This document shows, piece by piece, positions 1 through 8,828 of a stretch of 64,000 bases of DNA. The notes beneath the pieces were generated by a model. It was not told where the DNA came from and searched no databases. It worked only from the letters and a program-made list of their open reading frames with translations. The translations under genes and the position numbers were made by a program. How positions within the stretch are numbered: the stretch's first letter is position 1; the number at the start of each line of letters is the position of its first letter. This DNA is from Mycobacterium sp. (GTDB lineage: Bacteria; Actinomycetota; Actinomycetes; Mycobacteriales; Mycobacteriaceae), in the NCBI GenBank assembly GCA_016197405.1, contig JACPVR010000021.1, positions 1 to 64,000 on the forward strand, in the 5' to 3' direction.

Positions 1-771
1 GCGGATGGGTTGGCCCGGATTTCGGGGTGGGTGACCCCGGAGTTTCAGGTGACCTGGGAGGCGATCCTGGCCAAGCTGGCCGCCCCAGGTCGCTGCAATC
101 CTGACGAGGGGGAACCGTGTGTGGACGGGGAACCGTCGCAGGTTCAGATCGACACCGATCTGCGCAGCCCCGGTCAGCGGGTGCATGACGCATTCACCGC
201 GTGCGGGCGGGCGCTGCTGGCCTCGAAAACCCTCGGTCAACACCGCGGGCTGCCGGTAACGATCATCATCTCGACCACGTTGGGGGAATTGCAGGCCGCA
301 TCCGGACACGGTGTCACCGGGGGTGGGACGGTGCTGTCGATGCCGGAGGTGATCCGGCAAGCCCGGCACGCGTTTCATTATTTGGCGGTGTTCGATGATC
401 ACACTGGTGTCCCGTTGTATCTGGGGCGCAGCAGGCGGGTGGCATCGCCCGGTCAGCGGATTGTGTTGTATGCCAAGGATCGTGGCTGCACGAAACCCGG
501 CTGTACGGCGCCGGGGTATTGGTGCGAGGTGCATCATGCGGTCACCGATTGGAATGGTGGCGGGCAGACCAATATCGACGAGCTCACCTTCGCCTGCGAA
601 GGCCATCACCACCTGATCCAGCCGGGCGGCTGGCAGACCCAGAAAAACCAGAGCGGGCGCACCGAATGGATCCCACCCCCACACCTCGACACCGGCGGAC
701 CCCGCACCAACACTTACCACCACCCCGAACACCTACTTGACCACCGCGGTGGAGACGACGACCCCGGATAA
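1..771 (+). CDS. DUF222 / HNH endonuclease domain protein (13E12 family), 5'-truncated by window edge
   Basis: The reading frame is open from base 1, so the gene starts upstream of the window and only its C-terminal part (about 256 codons) is present. The visible part shows the tail of the DUF222 region followed by an HNH-type zinc-binding nuclease module. That module has a Cys pair (CTKPGC), a second element around EVHHAVTDW, and an EGHHHLI ending typical of the family. Such proteins are present in many copies in mycobacteria (REP13E12 relatives) and are suspected nucleases, but their cellular role is not established. The C-terminal tail is proline- and histidine-rich. The methyltransferase downstream begins 54 nt after the stop. 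The family assignment is secure; any link to mobility is inference. Confidence 0.85.
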   Translation, partial: ADGLARISGWVTPEFQVTWEAILAKLAAPGRCNPDEGEPCVDGEPSQVQIDTDLRSPGQRVHDAFTACGRALLASKTLGQHRGLPVTIIISTTLGELQAASGHGVTGGGTVLSMPEVIRQARHAFHYLAVFDDHTGVPLYLGRSRRVASPGQRIVLYAKDRGCTKPGCTAPGYWCEVHHAVTDWNGGGQTNIDELTFACEGHHHLIQPGGWQTQKNQSGRTEWIPPPHLDTGGPRTNTYHHPEHLLDHRGGDDDPG

Positions 772-825
772 CTCCGGTGCATCGAGCGATACCGGCCAGG
801 GCCCGGCCTGGCAGCATGGGAGGCG

Positions 826-1434
826 ATGGATGACAGCCACAGTGACCGCTGGAACCACAACACCCACTACCACCCCCGGCTGCTGCGCGCGGTACCCGCG
901 CACTCCCGCACAGCGCTCGACGTCGGCTGCGGGGAAGGAATGTTCACCCGCCGGCTGGCCGCCGTGGTACCGACAGTCGTGGGCATCGACACCGACGAAG
1001 CGAGCATCGAAGCAGCCCGCCTGCAAGCCGACGGCATCAATGCCCAATATCTCCACGCAGACTTCATGGACCACCCATTCGACAACGCTTCCTTCGACGT
1101 CATCACCGCGATCGCCACGCTGCACCACCTGGATGCCCGCTCTGCTCTTGCCCGGATGCGCGACCTGTTACGACCGGGTGGCGTCATCGCCATCCTCGGC
1201 CTGGCAGGCAGCACGCCCATTCGTGACGCACCCTTCGAACTCGCTGCGGCGGTGGCGCATCGAGCTCACCTGCTCACCAAGACCTACTGGGAACATCCGT
1301 CACCCACGGTGTCGGCCGCGCCCAGCTACGCCCAGATGCGCCATATCGCCGGCGAGGTGCTCCCCGGGTCCCGTTTCCGCAGGCACCTGCTCTGGCGCTA
1401 TTCGCTGATCTGGGCCAAACCGCCCGAGCGGTGA
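826..1434 (+). CDS. class I SAM-dependent methyltransferase
   Basis: A 202-aa protein with the SAM-binding glycine motif LDVGCGEGMFTRRLA (about residues 29-43), an acidic residue ending the second strand (VVGIDTDEASI) and the post-motif FDVITAIATLHHL. This is the Methyltransf_11/25 fold. The C-terminus is rich in basic and aromatic residues and resembles small-molecule methyltransferases. The substrate cannot be read from the sequence. A GGAGG-like stretch lies just upstream of the ATG but very close to it. The gene stands alone between the HNH protein and the TM2 protein. Enzyme class is secure, function unknown. Confidence 0.85.
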   Translation: MDDSHSDRWNHNTHYHPRLLRAVPAHSRTALDVGCGEGMFTRRLAAVVPTVVGIDTDEASIEAARLQADGINAQYLHADFMDHPFDNASFDVITAIATLHHLDARSALARMRDLLRPGGVIAILGLAGSTPIRDAPFELAAAVAHRAHLLTKTYWEHPSPTVSAAPSYAQMRHIAGEVLPGSRFRRHLLWRYSLIWAKPPER

Positions 1435-1495
1435 ACATCGAGACATTCCTGGACGAGACGGTGGAATGGCGAGGTCCGTCTGGCATCCTGAACGC

Positions 1496-2044
1496 ATGAC
1501 CGATCCGCAGTACGGCTCCCCGCCCAGCGGCGGCGGCAACACGCCCCCGCAGCAGCCGTGGGAGAACCCGGCACCACCGGATGCCGCGGGTTATCCGGCG
1601 TCCGGTGCTGCCGGGTACCCGCCGCCGGGCTACCCACCGCAGGGCGCACCCGGCTATCCGCCGCCAGGCACCCCCGGGTACCCGCCACCGGGCTCCGGCG
1701 GATATCCGCCGCCATACCCGGGCGCGGAGCAGTCGTACTACCCGCCGCCGCCCCAGGCGTTCTACGACCCCGCCGCCCCGTACGGCCGCGATCCGCTCAC
1801 CGGTGAGCCCTACTCGGAGAAGTCCAAGGTCGTCGCCGGCCTGCTGCAGCTGATCGGGCTGTTCGGGTTGGTCGGCTTCGGTCGCATCTACCTCGGTCAG
1901 ACCGGATACGGCATCGCTCAGCTGGTCGTGGGACTGATCACCTGCGGTATCGGTGCCGTCATCTGGGGCATCATCGACGCCATCATGATCTTCACCGGCA
2001 GTGTGCGCGACCCCGAAGGTCGTCCCCTGCGCGATGGAACCTGA
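1496..2044 (+). CDS. TM2 domain membrane protein with Pro/Gly/Tyr-rich N-terminus
   Basis: A 182-aa protein. The first roughly 100 residues are low-complexity PGYPP/PPG-type repeats, followed by a TM2 domain. The TM2 domain has two transmembrane hairpin helices around LLQLIGLFGLVGFGRIYLG and GLITCGIGAVIWGIIDAIMI, with the characteristic GRIYLGQTGYG turn. An in-frame ATG exists 30 nt upstream at 1466, but the MTDPQYG start is preferred because mycobacterial members of this class start in this way. The stop overlaps the start of the next gene by 11 nt, so the two are probably translationally coupled. The role of TM2 proteins in bacteria is unknown. Confidence 0.85.
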   Translation: MTDPQYGSPPSGGGNTPPQQPWENPAPPDAAGYPASGAAGYPPPGYPPQGAPGYPPPGTPGYPPPGSGGYPPPYPGAEQSYYPPPPQAFYDPAAPYGRDPLTGEPYSEKSKVVAGLLQLIGLFGLVGFGRIYLGQTGYGIAQLVVGLITCGIGAVIWGIIDAIMIFTGSVRDPEGRPLRDGT

Positions 2045-2450
2045 CACCGAGCCGAAAAGCTCCCGTCCCCGGCTGATCACCGGCCTGGGCACGGGAGCAC
2101 TGCTGGTGGGTGCACTCACCTACATCGGCCTGGCCGATCCGCACCGACCCGGCTCACTGTTTCCGCCGTGCCCTTTCAAACTCCTCACCGGCTGGAATTG
2201 TCCAGGCTGCGGCGGCCTGCGCATGGTGCACGATCTGCTGCACCTCGACCTGTCCGCCGCGGTCACCGACAACGTGTTCCTGCTCGTCGGCCTGCCGTTG
2301 CTGGCCGGGTGGGTTTTGAGCCGTCGCAGGCAGGGCCGTCCGGTGTTCAACGCACCGGCGATCGCGGTGATTGCCGTGTGTGCGATCACCTGGACGGTCA
2401 TCCGTAACCTGCCCGGCTTTCCGCTGGTCCCGACGATTCTCAGCGGGTAG
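2034..2450 (+). CDS. DUF2752 domain membrane protein
   Basis: A 138-aa protein with the DUF2752 core CPFKLLTGWNCPGCGG (Cys-rich) followed by LRMVHDLLHLDLSAA, and about three hydrophobic segments. The ATG at 2034 lies inside the end of the TM2 gene; the frame is open further 5' to 2001, but that extension would overlap the neighbour more deeply and has no ribosome-binding site. TM2 and DUF2752 proteins are frequent neighbours in actinobacteria, suggesting a shared membrane function that is still unknown. The conserved cysteines could bind a metal; that is inference. Confidence 0.85.
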   Translation: MEPDTEPKSSRPRLITGLGTGALLVGALTYIGLADPHRPGSLFPPCPFKLLTGWNCPGCGGLRMVHDLLHLDLSAAVTDNVFLLVGLPLLAGWVLSRRRQGRPVFNAPAIAVIAVCAITWTVIRNLPGFPLVPTILSG

Positions 2451-2464
2451 CGCAGCCGGGCGAC

Positions 2465-2473
2465 TGTTACACT
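2465..2473 (+). promoter_or_regulatory. possible extended -10 promoter element for gltB
   Basis: TGTTACACT has the form TGN-TANNNT, an extended -10. It would start transcription near 2480 and give a leader of about 165 nt before gltB. No convincing -35 box is seen 16-18 nt upstream. It is the best candidate in the 194-nt gap before gltB. Confidence 0.35.
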
Positions 2474-2617
2474 GAGTCGCTGGTGGTGCAGCGTTTCCCG
2501 AGGTTTCGGGCAAGCGTCACGCGCCACCGCCCTCGGGCCGGTGCAGTCCCGGATGTCACACGTCAGACTGCGGCCGCCAGAGAGTTCAAAAGCTAACCAG
2601 CACAACACCTCTCGCGT

Positions 2618-2631
2618 GCAGTACCGACTGC
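2618..2631 (+). promoter_or_regulatory. stem-loop abutting the gltB ribosome-binding site
   Basis: GCAGT-ACCG-ACTGC forms a perfect 5-bp hairpin whose last base directly touches the GGAGG ribosome-binding site at 2632-2636. It could modulate ribosome access, but a 5-bp stem is weak evidence by itself. Confidence 0.3.
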
Positions 2632-2644
2632 GGAGGTATTGAAT

Positions 2645-5600
2645 ATGCTGTTCTCGGCGCTGCCGGAATCCCAGGGCCTGTATGACCCTGAGCGGGAACG
2701 TGACTCGTGCGGTGTGGCCATGGTCACCGACATCAAAGGCCGCCGCTCGCACAGCATCGTCACCGACGGCCTGATCGCGCTGGAACACCTCGAACATCGT
2801 GGTGCCGCAGGCGCCGAACCCAACAGCGGCGACGGCGCGGGCATCCTGCTGCAGCTCCCGGTCGAGCTGTTGCGCGAGGTCGTCGACTTCGAATTGCCCG
2901 CGCCCGCACCGGACGGTGCGAACACCTTCGCCGCGGGCATCTGCTTCATGCCGCAGGACCCGGCCAAGCGCGCCGCCGCACGTGAACGCGTCGAAGCCAT
3001 CGCCGCCGACGAAGGTGTCGAGGTGCTGGGTTGGCGCACGGTCCCGGTCGACCCGGACGGCGCCGAGATCGGTACGACCGCGCTGGGCTGCATGCCCTAC
3101 ATGGCCCAGTTCTTCGTCACCGCACCCGAGCACAACGGCGTGCGTCCGTCCGGGCTGGCGCTGGATCGGCTGGTGTATCCGGTCCGCAAGCGTGCCGGTC
3201 ACGTCCCGCCGGACATCGACGAGGCAGGCATCGGGGTCTACTTCGCGTCGCTGTCCAGCCGCACCATCACCTACAAGGGCATGCTCACCACGATGCAGCT
3301 GCCGAAGTTCTTTCCGGATCTGCGCGACGAACGCTGTATGAGTGCGATCACCATCGTGCACAGCCGCTTCTCCACCAACACTTTTCCGTCCTGGCCGTTG
3401 GCACATCCGTTCCGCTTCGTCGCCCACAACGGTGAGATCAACACCGTGCGCGGAAACCGCAACCGGATGCACGCCCGGGAGGCGCTGCTGGCGTCCGCCG
3501 AGATCCCCGGGGACCTGTCGCGGCTGTCGCCGATCTGCACACCGGACGCTTCGGACTCGGCGTCCTTCGACCAGACTCTGGAGCTACTGCACCTCGGTGG
3601 TCGCAGCCTGCCGCATGCCGTGATGATGATGATCCCGGAGGCGTGGGAGAACAGCACCACGATGAGCCCGGCGCGGCGCGCGTTCTGCCAATACCACGCC
3701 TCCATCATGGAACCGTGGGACGGCCCGGCGTGCGTCACCTTCACCGACGGCACCGTGGTCGGAGCGGTGTTGGACCGCAACGGATTACGGCCCGGGCGCT
3801 GGTGGCGAACCATGGACGACCGCATCATCCTGGCCAGCGAGGCGGGCGTTCTCGACGTGCCCTCGGGGGAAGTGGTCGCCAAGGGACGCCTCGAACCCGG
3901 CAAGATGTTCCTCATCGACACCGCGGCCGGCCGCATCGTCTCCGACGACGAGATCAAGGATCAGCTCGCCGCGGCCGAACCCTACGGTGAGTGGCTGCAT
4001 TCCGGGCTGCTCGATCTCAAGACGCTGCCCGAGCGCACGCGGGTGGCGCCCAACCACGAGTCGGTGGTGCGGCGACAGATCGCCTTCGGGTACACCGAAG
4101 AGGATCTGCGGATCATGCTGACCCCGATGGCCGCATCCGGTGGCGAGCCGCTGGGGTCGATGGGCACAGACACCCCGGCCGCGGTGCTGTCCCAGCGGTC
4201 GCGGCTTTTCTACGACTACTTCGTCGAACTGTTCGCCCAGGTGACCAACCCGCCGCTGGATGCCATCCGCGAGGAGATCGTCACCTCCATGGAACGGGTC
4301 ATGGGCCCCGAGCAGAACCTGCTCGACCCGACGGCCGCATCGTGTCGCCAGATCCTGCTGTCCTGGCCGGTGGTGGACAACGACGACCTCAACAAGATCG
4401 TGCACATCAACGACGACGGCGAACATCCCGGACTGCGCACCGCGGTGCTGCGCGCTCTCTACGATGTCGAACGCGGCGGCGTCGGCCTGGCCGACGCCAT
4501 CGAGGACCTGCGCATCCGCGCCTCCGAATGCATCGCCAAAGGCGCACGCACGCTGGTGATCTCGGATCGCGACTCCGACCACACCCGCGCCCCCATTCCG
4601 TCGCTGCTGGCGGTCTCGGCGGTGCATCACCACCTGGTGCGCACCAAGGAGCGCACCAAGGTCGCACTGGTCGTCGAGTCCGGTGACGCCCGCGAGGTGC
4701 ACCACATCGCGTTGCTGATCGGCTACGGTGCCGCGGCCGTCAACCCCTACCTGGCCTTCGAGTCGATCGAGGACCTGATCCGGGAAGGTGAGCTCACCGG
4801 TATCGAGACCGCCACCGCGGTGCGCAATTACCTCAAGGCGCTCGGTAAGGGCGTCATGAAGGTCATGAGCAAGATGGGGATCTCCACCGTCGCCTCCTAC
4901 ACCGGCGCACAGGCATTCGAGGCCATCGGTCTGGATCAGGAAGTCGTCGACGAATACCTGACCGGTACGGTCAGCCAGCTCGGCGGCGTCGGCCTGGACG
5001 TGCTCGCCGAAGAGGTCCGGTTCCGGCATCGCCGCGCCTACCCGGAGAACCCCACCGAGCGGGCGCACCGGCGGTTGTCGGTCGGCGGCGAATACCAGTT
5101 CCGCCGTGACGGTGAACTGCACCTGTTCACCCCGGAGACGGTGTTCCTGTTGCAGCACGCGACCCGGACCGGCAGGCACGAGGTGTTCGCCAAGTACACC
5201 GAGGAAGTGGACCGGTTGGCCGCCGAAGGCGGTGCACTGCGGGGGCTTTTCAGCTTCAAGAAGGATCTTCGGCCGCCGGTTCCGCTGTCCGAGGTGGAAA
5301 GCGTGGAGTCCATCTGCACGCGGTTCAACACCGGCGCGATGAGCTACGGCTCGATATCGGCCGAAGCGCACGAGACCATGGCGATCGCGATGAACAAGCT
5401 CGGCGGCCGGTCCAACAGCGGCGAGGGCGGCGAAGATGTCGATCGCCTCTACGATCCGCGCCGACGCAGCGCCGTCAAGCAGGTCGCATCCGGACGGTTC
5501 GGTGTCACCAGCGACTACCTGGTCAACGCCACCGATATCCAGATCAAGATGGCCCAAGGCGCCAAACCCGGTGAAGGAGGACAGCTTCCGGGCTACAAGG

Positions 5601-7228
5601 TCTATCCGAACATCGCCAAGACCCGGCACTCCACACCCGGCGTGGGGCTCATCTCACCGCCGCCGCACCATGACATCTACTCCATCGAGGATCTGGCGCA
5701 GCTGATCCACGACCTGAAGAACGCCAACTCGCAGGCCCGGATTCACGTCAAGCTGGTCAGCTCGGTCGGCGTCGGCACGGTGGCCACCGGGGTGTCCAAG
5801 GCGCACGCCGATGTGGTGCTCATCAGTGGTTACGACGGCGGCACCGGCGCGGCTCCGCTGACCTCGCTCAAGCATGCCGGGGCACCGTGGGAGATCGGCC
5901 TGGCCGATACCCAGCAGACGTTGGTGCTCAACGGGTTACGCGACCGCATCACGGTGCAGTGCGACGGCGGCATGCGTACCGCACGCGATGTCATGGTGGC
6001 GATGCTGCTGGGCGCCGAGGAGTTCGGATTCGCGACGGCGCCGTTGATCGTGTCGGGCTGCATCATGATGCGGGTCTGCCACCTCGACACCTGCCCGGTC
6101 GGTGTGGCGACCCAGAATCCGGAGCTGCGGGCGCGGTTCAACGGTAAGCCGGAGTTCGTGGAGAACTTCTTCCGCTTCATCGCCGAGGACATCCGGCATT
6201 ATCTGGCCGAACTGGGTTTCCGCAGTATCGACGAGGCGGTCGGGCACGCCGAGGTACTCGACACCGATGCCGGTGTCGCGCACTGGAAGAGCAAGGGGCT
6301 GGATCTGTCCCGGCTGTTCGTGGTGCCTACCGACGCACACGGCGCCCCCACCACCCAGCGGCGGCGGCTGCGCGACCAGGAACACGGCCTCGAGCACGCG
6401 CTGGACCAGACATTGGTGGCGCTGGCCGAGGGTGCGCTGGAGGATGCGCATCCGGTGGTGCTGGAACTGCCGGTGCGCAACGTCAACCGGACCGTCGGAA
6501 CCCTGCTGGGTTCGGAGGTCACCCGTCGCTACGGTGCCGCCGGGCTGCCCGCCGACACCATCACGGTCAAGCTCACCGGATCGGCCGGGCAGTCGCTGGG
6601 GGCCTTCCTGCCGCCGGGTGTCACGATCGATCTGGTCGGTGACGCCAACGACTATGTGGGCAAGGGACTTTCCGGTGGGCGCATCGTGGTCCGGCCGCCC
6701 GACGACGTGCTGTTCGTCCCGGAGGACAATGTCATCGCGGGCAACACACTGCTCTACGGTGCCACCTCGGGCGAGGTGTACCTGCGCGGCCGGGTGGGGG
6801 AGCGGTTCTGCGCCCGCAACTCCGGTGCACTGGCCGTCACCGAAGGAGTCGGTGACCACGCGTGTGAGTACATGACCGGTGGTCGTGTGGTGGTGCTCGG
6901 GCAGACCGGTCGCAATATGGCCGCGGGCATGTCCGGTGGTATCGCCTACGTGCTGGGCCTGCAGCCGGCGAAGGTCAACACCGCCATGGTGGAGCTGCAG
7001 CGCCTCGAACCGGAGGACTTGATCTGGCTGCGCGAGGTGATCGCGCGGCACGCGCAGTACACCGGTAGTGCCGTAGCCACCTCGGTGCTGGCCGACTGGC
7101 CAAGGCGCAGTGCGCAATTCACCAAGATCATGCCGACGGACTACCAGCGGGTGCTGGAAGCCACCCGGATGGCCAAGGCGGAAGGGCGTGACGTGGACAC
7201 GGCGATCATGGAGGCGACTCGTGGCTGA
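2645..7228 (+). CDS. gltB: glutamate synthase (NADPH) large subunit
   Basis: A 1527-aa protein matching full-length GltB. It transfers the amide nitrogen of glutamine to 2-oxoglutarate to give glutamate, working with GltD. The N-terminal Ntn-type glutaminase domain has its nucleophile at Cys22 (ERERDSCGVAM); the preceding residues are probably removed as a propeptide. The central FMN-binding synthase domain follows, with the [3Fe-4S] cysteine cluster CHLDTCPVG around nt 6060-6110 and the GYDGGTGAAPLTS loop. The C-terminal GXGXG beta-helix domain closes the protein. ATG 2645 is chosen because GGAGG (2632-2636) is 8 nt upstream; the in-frame TTG at 2639 would leave only 2 nt. It overlaps gltD by 8 nt. 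In M. tuberculosis, from memory, gltBD lies elsewhere in the genome. Confidence 0.97.
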   Translation: MLFSALPESQGLYDPERERDSCGVAMVTDIKGRRSHSIVTDGLIALEHLEHRGAAGAEPNSGDGAGILLQLPVELLREVVDFELPAPAPDGANTFAAGICFMPQDPAKRAAARERVEAIAADEGVEVLGWRTVPVDPDGAEIGTTALGCMPYMAQFFVTAPEHNGVRPSGLALDRLVYPVRKRAGHVPPDIDEAGIGVYFASLSSRTITYKGMLTTMQLPKFFPDLRDERCMSAITIVHSRFSTNTFPSWPLAHPFRFVAHNGEINTVRGNRNRMHAREALLASAEIPGDLSRLSPICTPDASDSASFDQTLELLHLGGRSLPHAVMMMIPEAWENSTTMSPARRAFCQYHASIMEPWDGPACVTFTDGTVVGAVLDRNGLRPGRWWRTMDDRIILASEAGVLDVPSGEVVAKGRLEPGKMFLIDTAAGRIVSDDEIKDQLAAAEPYGEWLHSGLLDLKTLPERTRVAPNHESVVRRQIAFGYTEEDLRIMLTPMAASGGEPLGSMGTDTPAAVLSQRSRLFYDYFVELFAQVTNPPLDAIREEIVTSMERVMGPEQNLLDPTAASCRQILLSWPVVDNDDLNKIVHINDDGEHPGLRTAVLRALYDVERGGVGLADAIEDLRIRASECIAKGARTLVISDRDSDHTRAPIPSLLAVSAVHHHLVRTKERTKVALVVESGDAREVHHIALLIGYGAAAVNPYLAFESIEDLIREGELTGIETATAVRNYLKALGKGVMKVMSKMGISTVASYTGAQAFEAIGLDQEVVDEYLTGTVSQLGGVGLDVLAEEVRFRHRRAYPENPTERAHRRLSVGGEYQFRRDGELHLFTPETVFLLQHATRTGRHEVFAKYTEEVDRLAAEGGALRGLFSFKKDLRPPVPLSEVESVESICTRFNTGAMSYGSISAEAHETMAIAMNKLGGRSNSGEGGEDVDRLYDPRRRSAVKQVASGRFGVTSDYLVNATDIQIKMAQGAKPGEGGQLPGYKVYPNIAKTRHSTPGVGLISPPPHHDIYSIEDLAQLIHDLKNANSQARIHVKLVSSVGVGTVATGVSKAHADVVLISGYDGGTGAAPLTSLKHAGAPWEIGLADTQQTLVLNGLRDRITVQCDGGMRTARDVMVAMLLGAEEFGFATAPLIVSGCIMMRVCHLDTCPVGVATQNPELRARFNGKPEFVENFFRFIAEDIRHYLAELGFRSIDEAVGHAEVLDTDAGVAHWKSKGLDLSRLFVVPTDAHGAPTTQRRRLRDQEHGLEHALDQTLVALAEGALEDAHPVVLELPVRNVNRTVGTLLGSEVTRRYGAAGLPADTITVKLTGSAGQSLGAFLPPGVTIDLVGDANDYVGKGLSGGRIVVRPPDDVLFVPEDNVIAGNTLLYGATSGEVYLRGRVGERFCARNSGALAVTEGVGDHACEYMTGGRVVVLGQTGRNMAAGMSGGIAYVLGLQPAKVNTAMVELQRLEPEDLIWLREVIARHAQYTGSAVATSVLADWPRRSAQFTKIMPTDYQRVLEATRMAKAEGRDVDTAIMEATRG

Positions 7229-8723
7229 TCCGCAGGGATTTCTTCAGGTCCCCAAGGTGGAGGCGACCAAGCGTTCGGTCGACGAACGGGTCGGCGACTG
7301 GCGCGAGGTCTACGAACTACAGGATCCGCATGAGCGCGCGGCCGAGGTCAGTCAGCAGGCCCGGCGTTGTATGGACTGCGGAATTCCGTTCTGCCACTCC
7401 GGGACGGCCGGCTGCCCGCTGGGCAACCTGATCCCGGAATGGAACGATCTGGTGCGCCGGGGCCGCTGGGATGCCGCCAGTGACCGGCTGCACGCGACGA
7501 ACAATTTCCCGGAGTTCACCGGCCGGTTGTGTCCGGCGCCCTGCGAGGCGGCCTGTGTGCTGTCGATCAGTGAGCCGCAGACCGGTGGCAGCGTGACGAT
7601 CAAGCGCATCGAGCAGTCCATCGCCGACCAGGCCTGGATGGACGGCACCGTGGAGCCGCAGCCCGCGGCCATCTCGACGGGAAAGAACGTGGCCGTCGTC
7701 GGCTCCGGCCCGGCCGGACTGGCCGCGGCCCAACAGCTGACGCGAGCCGGTCACCACGTCACCGTCTACGAACGCGATGACCGGCTCGGCGGCCTGCTGC
7801 GCTACGGCATCCCGGAATACAAGCTGGAGAAGTCCACGCTCAACCAGCGGCTGACCCAGATGCGTGCCGAAGGAACCCGTTTCGTCACCGACTGCGAGGT
7901 CGGGGTGGACCTGTCGGTGGAGGAGCTGCGCAACCGTTTCGACGCCGTCGTGCTCGCCGTGGGCGCCCTGCGGGCCCGCGACAACGCCGTCGAGGGCCGC
8001 GAACTCAAGGGCGTGCACCTGGCGATGGAGCACCTGGTGCCGGCCAACAAGGAATGCGAGGGTGACGGCGCGTCACCGATCAGCGCGGCGGGCAAGCATG
8101 TGGTCATCATCGGCGGCGGCGATACCGGTGCCGACTGCCTGGGCACCGCGCACCGCCAGGGCGCGGCCTCGGTGACCCAGCTCGACTACAACCCCGAGCC
8201 GCCCGGTGAACGCGATGACAGCCGCACGCCGTGGCCGACCTGGCCGATGGTGCTGCGCACCTCGCCGGCGCATGCCGAGGGCGGTATGCGCCGCTACGAG
8301 GTGGCGGTCCAGCGCTTCCTCGGCGACGAGGACGGCAACCTGCGGGCCGTGCAGATCGCCGAGGTGAAGGTGACGCGGTCCCCGGACGGCCGGCGCGAGA
8401 TCACGCCGGTGGGCGAACCGCTGGAGCTACCGTGCGATCTCGCGCTGCTGGCAATCGGTTTCGAAGGTGTCGAACACATGGAGCTGCTCGACGGTCTCGA
8501 TCTGCAGCTGAACCGACGCGGCGCCCTGCCGTGCGGGTCGGATTGGCAGACCACCGCGCCCGGTGTCTTCGTGTGCGGTGATGCGCACCGCGGTGCCTCC
8601 CTGGTGGTGTGGGCCATCGCGGAGGGTCGCAGTGCCGCGCACGCGGTGGACGTCTTCCTGATGGGGGACTCCGACCTTCCCGCACCGGTCCGGCCCGGTG
8701 CGCTGCCGCTGGCAGCGGTGTAA
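7221..8723 (+). CDS. gltD: glutamate synthase small subunit
   Basis: A 500-aa FAD/NADPH-binding subunit that passes electrons from NADPH through FAD and two [4Fe-4S] clusters to GltB. The N-terminal iron-sulfur region shows RRCMDCGIPFCH and GCPLGNLIPEWN, followed by LCPAPCEAACVL. The FAD Rossmann motif is VAVVGSGPAGLAAAQ and the NADPH motif is VVIIGGGDTGADCLG. The GTG at 7221 inside the end of gltB gives the family N-terminus ADPQGFL and an 8-nt overlap, consistent with translational coupling and equal stoichiometry. The final VFVCGDAHRGASLVVWAI segment is the second FAD-contact motif. All cofactor motifs appear intact. Confidence 0.97.
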   Translation: MADPQGFLQVPKVEATKRSVDERVGDWREVYELQDPHERAAEVSQQARRCMDCGIPFCHSGTAGCPLGNLIPEWNDLVRRGRWDAASDRLHATNNFPEFTGRLCPAPCEAACVLSISEPQTGGSVTIKRIEQSIADQAWMDGTVEPQPAAISTGKNVAVVGSGPAGLAAAQQLTRAGHHVTVYERDDRLGGLLRYGIPEYKLEKSTLNQRLTQMRAEGTRFVTDCEVGVDLSVEELRNRFDAVVLAVGALRARDNAVEGRELKGVHLAMEHLVPANKECEGDGASPISAAGKHVVIIGGGDTGADCLGTAHRQGAASVTQLDYNPEPPGERDDSRTPWPTWPMVLRTSPAHAEGGMRRYEVAVQRFLGDEDGNLRAVQIAEVKVTRSPDGRREITPVGEPLELPCDLALLAIGFEGVEHMELLDGLDLQLNRRGALPCGSDWQTTAPGVFVCGDAHRGASLVVWAIAEGRSAAHAVDVFLMGDSDLPAPVRPGALPLAAV

Positions 8724-8756
8724 CCGGCAGGTCGGCGGCATTGCGGAAAAATGATG

Positions 8757-8768
8757 AGTTCGCGAACT
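8757..8768. promoter_or_regulatory. 12-bp perfect palindrome upstream of pykA
   Basis: AGTTCGCGAACT is self-complementary over all 12 bases. It lies about 47 nt upstream of the predicted pykA -10 box, a position where an activator or repressor could bind. It does not match a known mycobacterial operator that I can name with confidence. Confidence 0.3.
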
Positions 8769-8814
8769 TTGGCTACGCAATTCTGTATCGGTCGAGATGC
8801 CCGTGGACTGCGAC

Positions 8815-8820
8815 TATGCT
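8815..8820 (+). promoter_or_regulatory. -10 box of pykA
   Basis: TATGCT fits TANNNT and ends 8 nt before the GTG start, which allows a leaderless or near-leaderless transcript. No clear ribosome-binding site precedes the GTG. Confidence 0.5.
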
Positions 8821-8828
8821 GACTCGTT

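Noticed and set aside
1..771. insertion sequence or prophage remnant at the left edge
   Set aside because: The HNH/DUF222 protein is a common multicopy mycobacterial gene; no inverted repeats, transposase or integrase are visible.
1540..1760. short tandem-repeat array
   Set aside because: It is the Pro/Gly/Tyr-rich N-terminus of the TM2 protein; the repeats are degenerate and codon-based. The same holds for 11570-11740 in the DUF4190 gene. No CRISPR-type repeat/spacer pattern exists anywhere in the window.
3785..5629. 614-aa open frame on the reverse strand inside gltB, and many similar long antisense frames (for example 5936-7117, 2120-3472)
   Set aside because: They lie wholly within well-supported genes on the other strand, have no family motifs, are rich in His/Gly/Arg as expected of frame shadows at high GC, and have no ribosome-binding sites.
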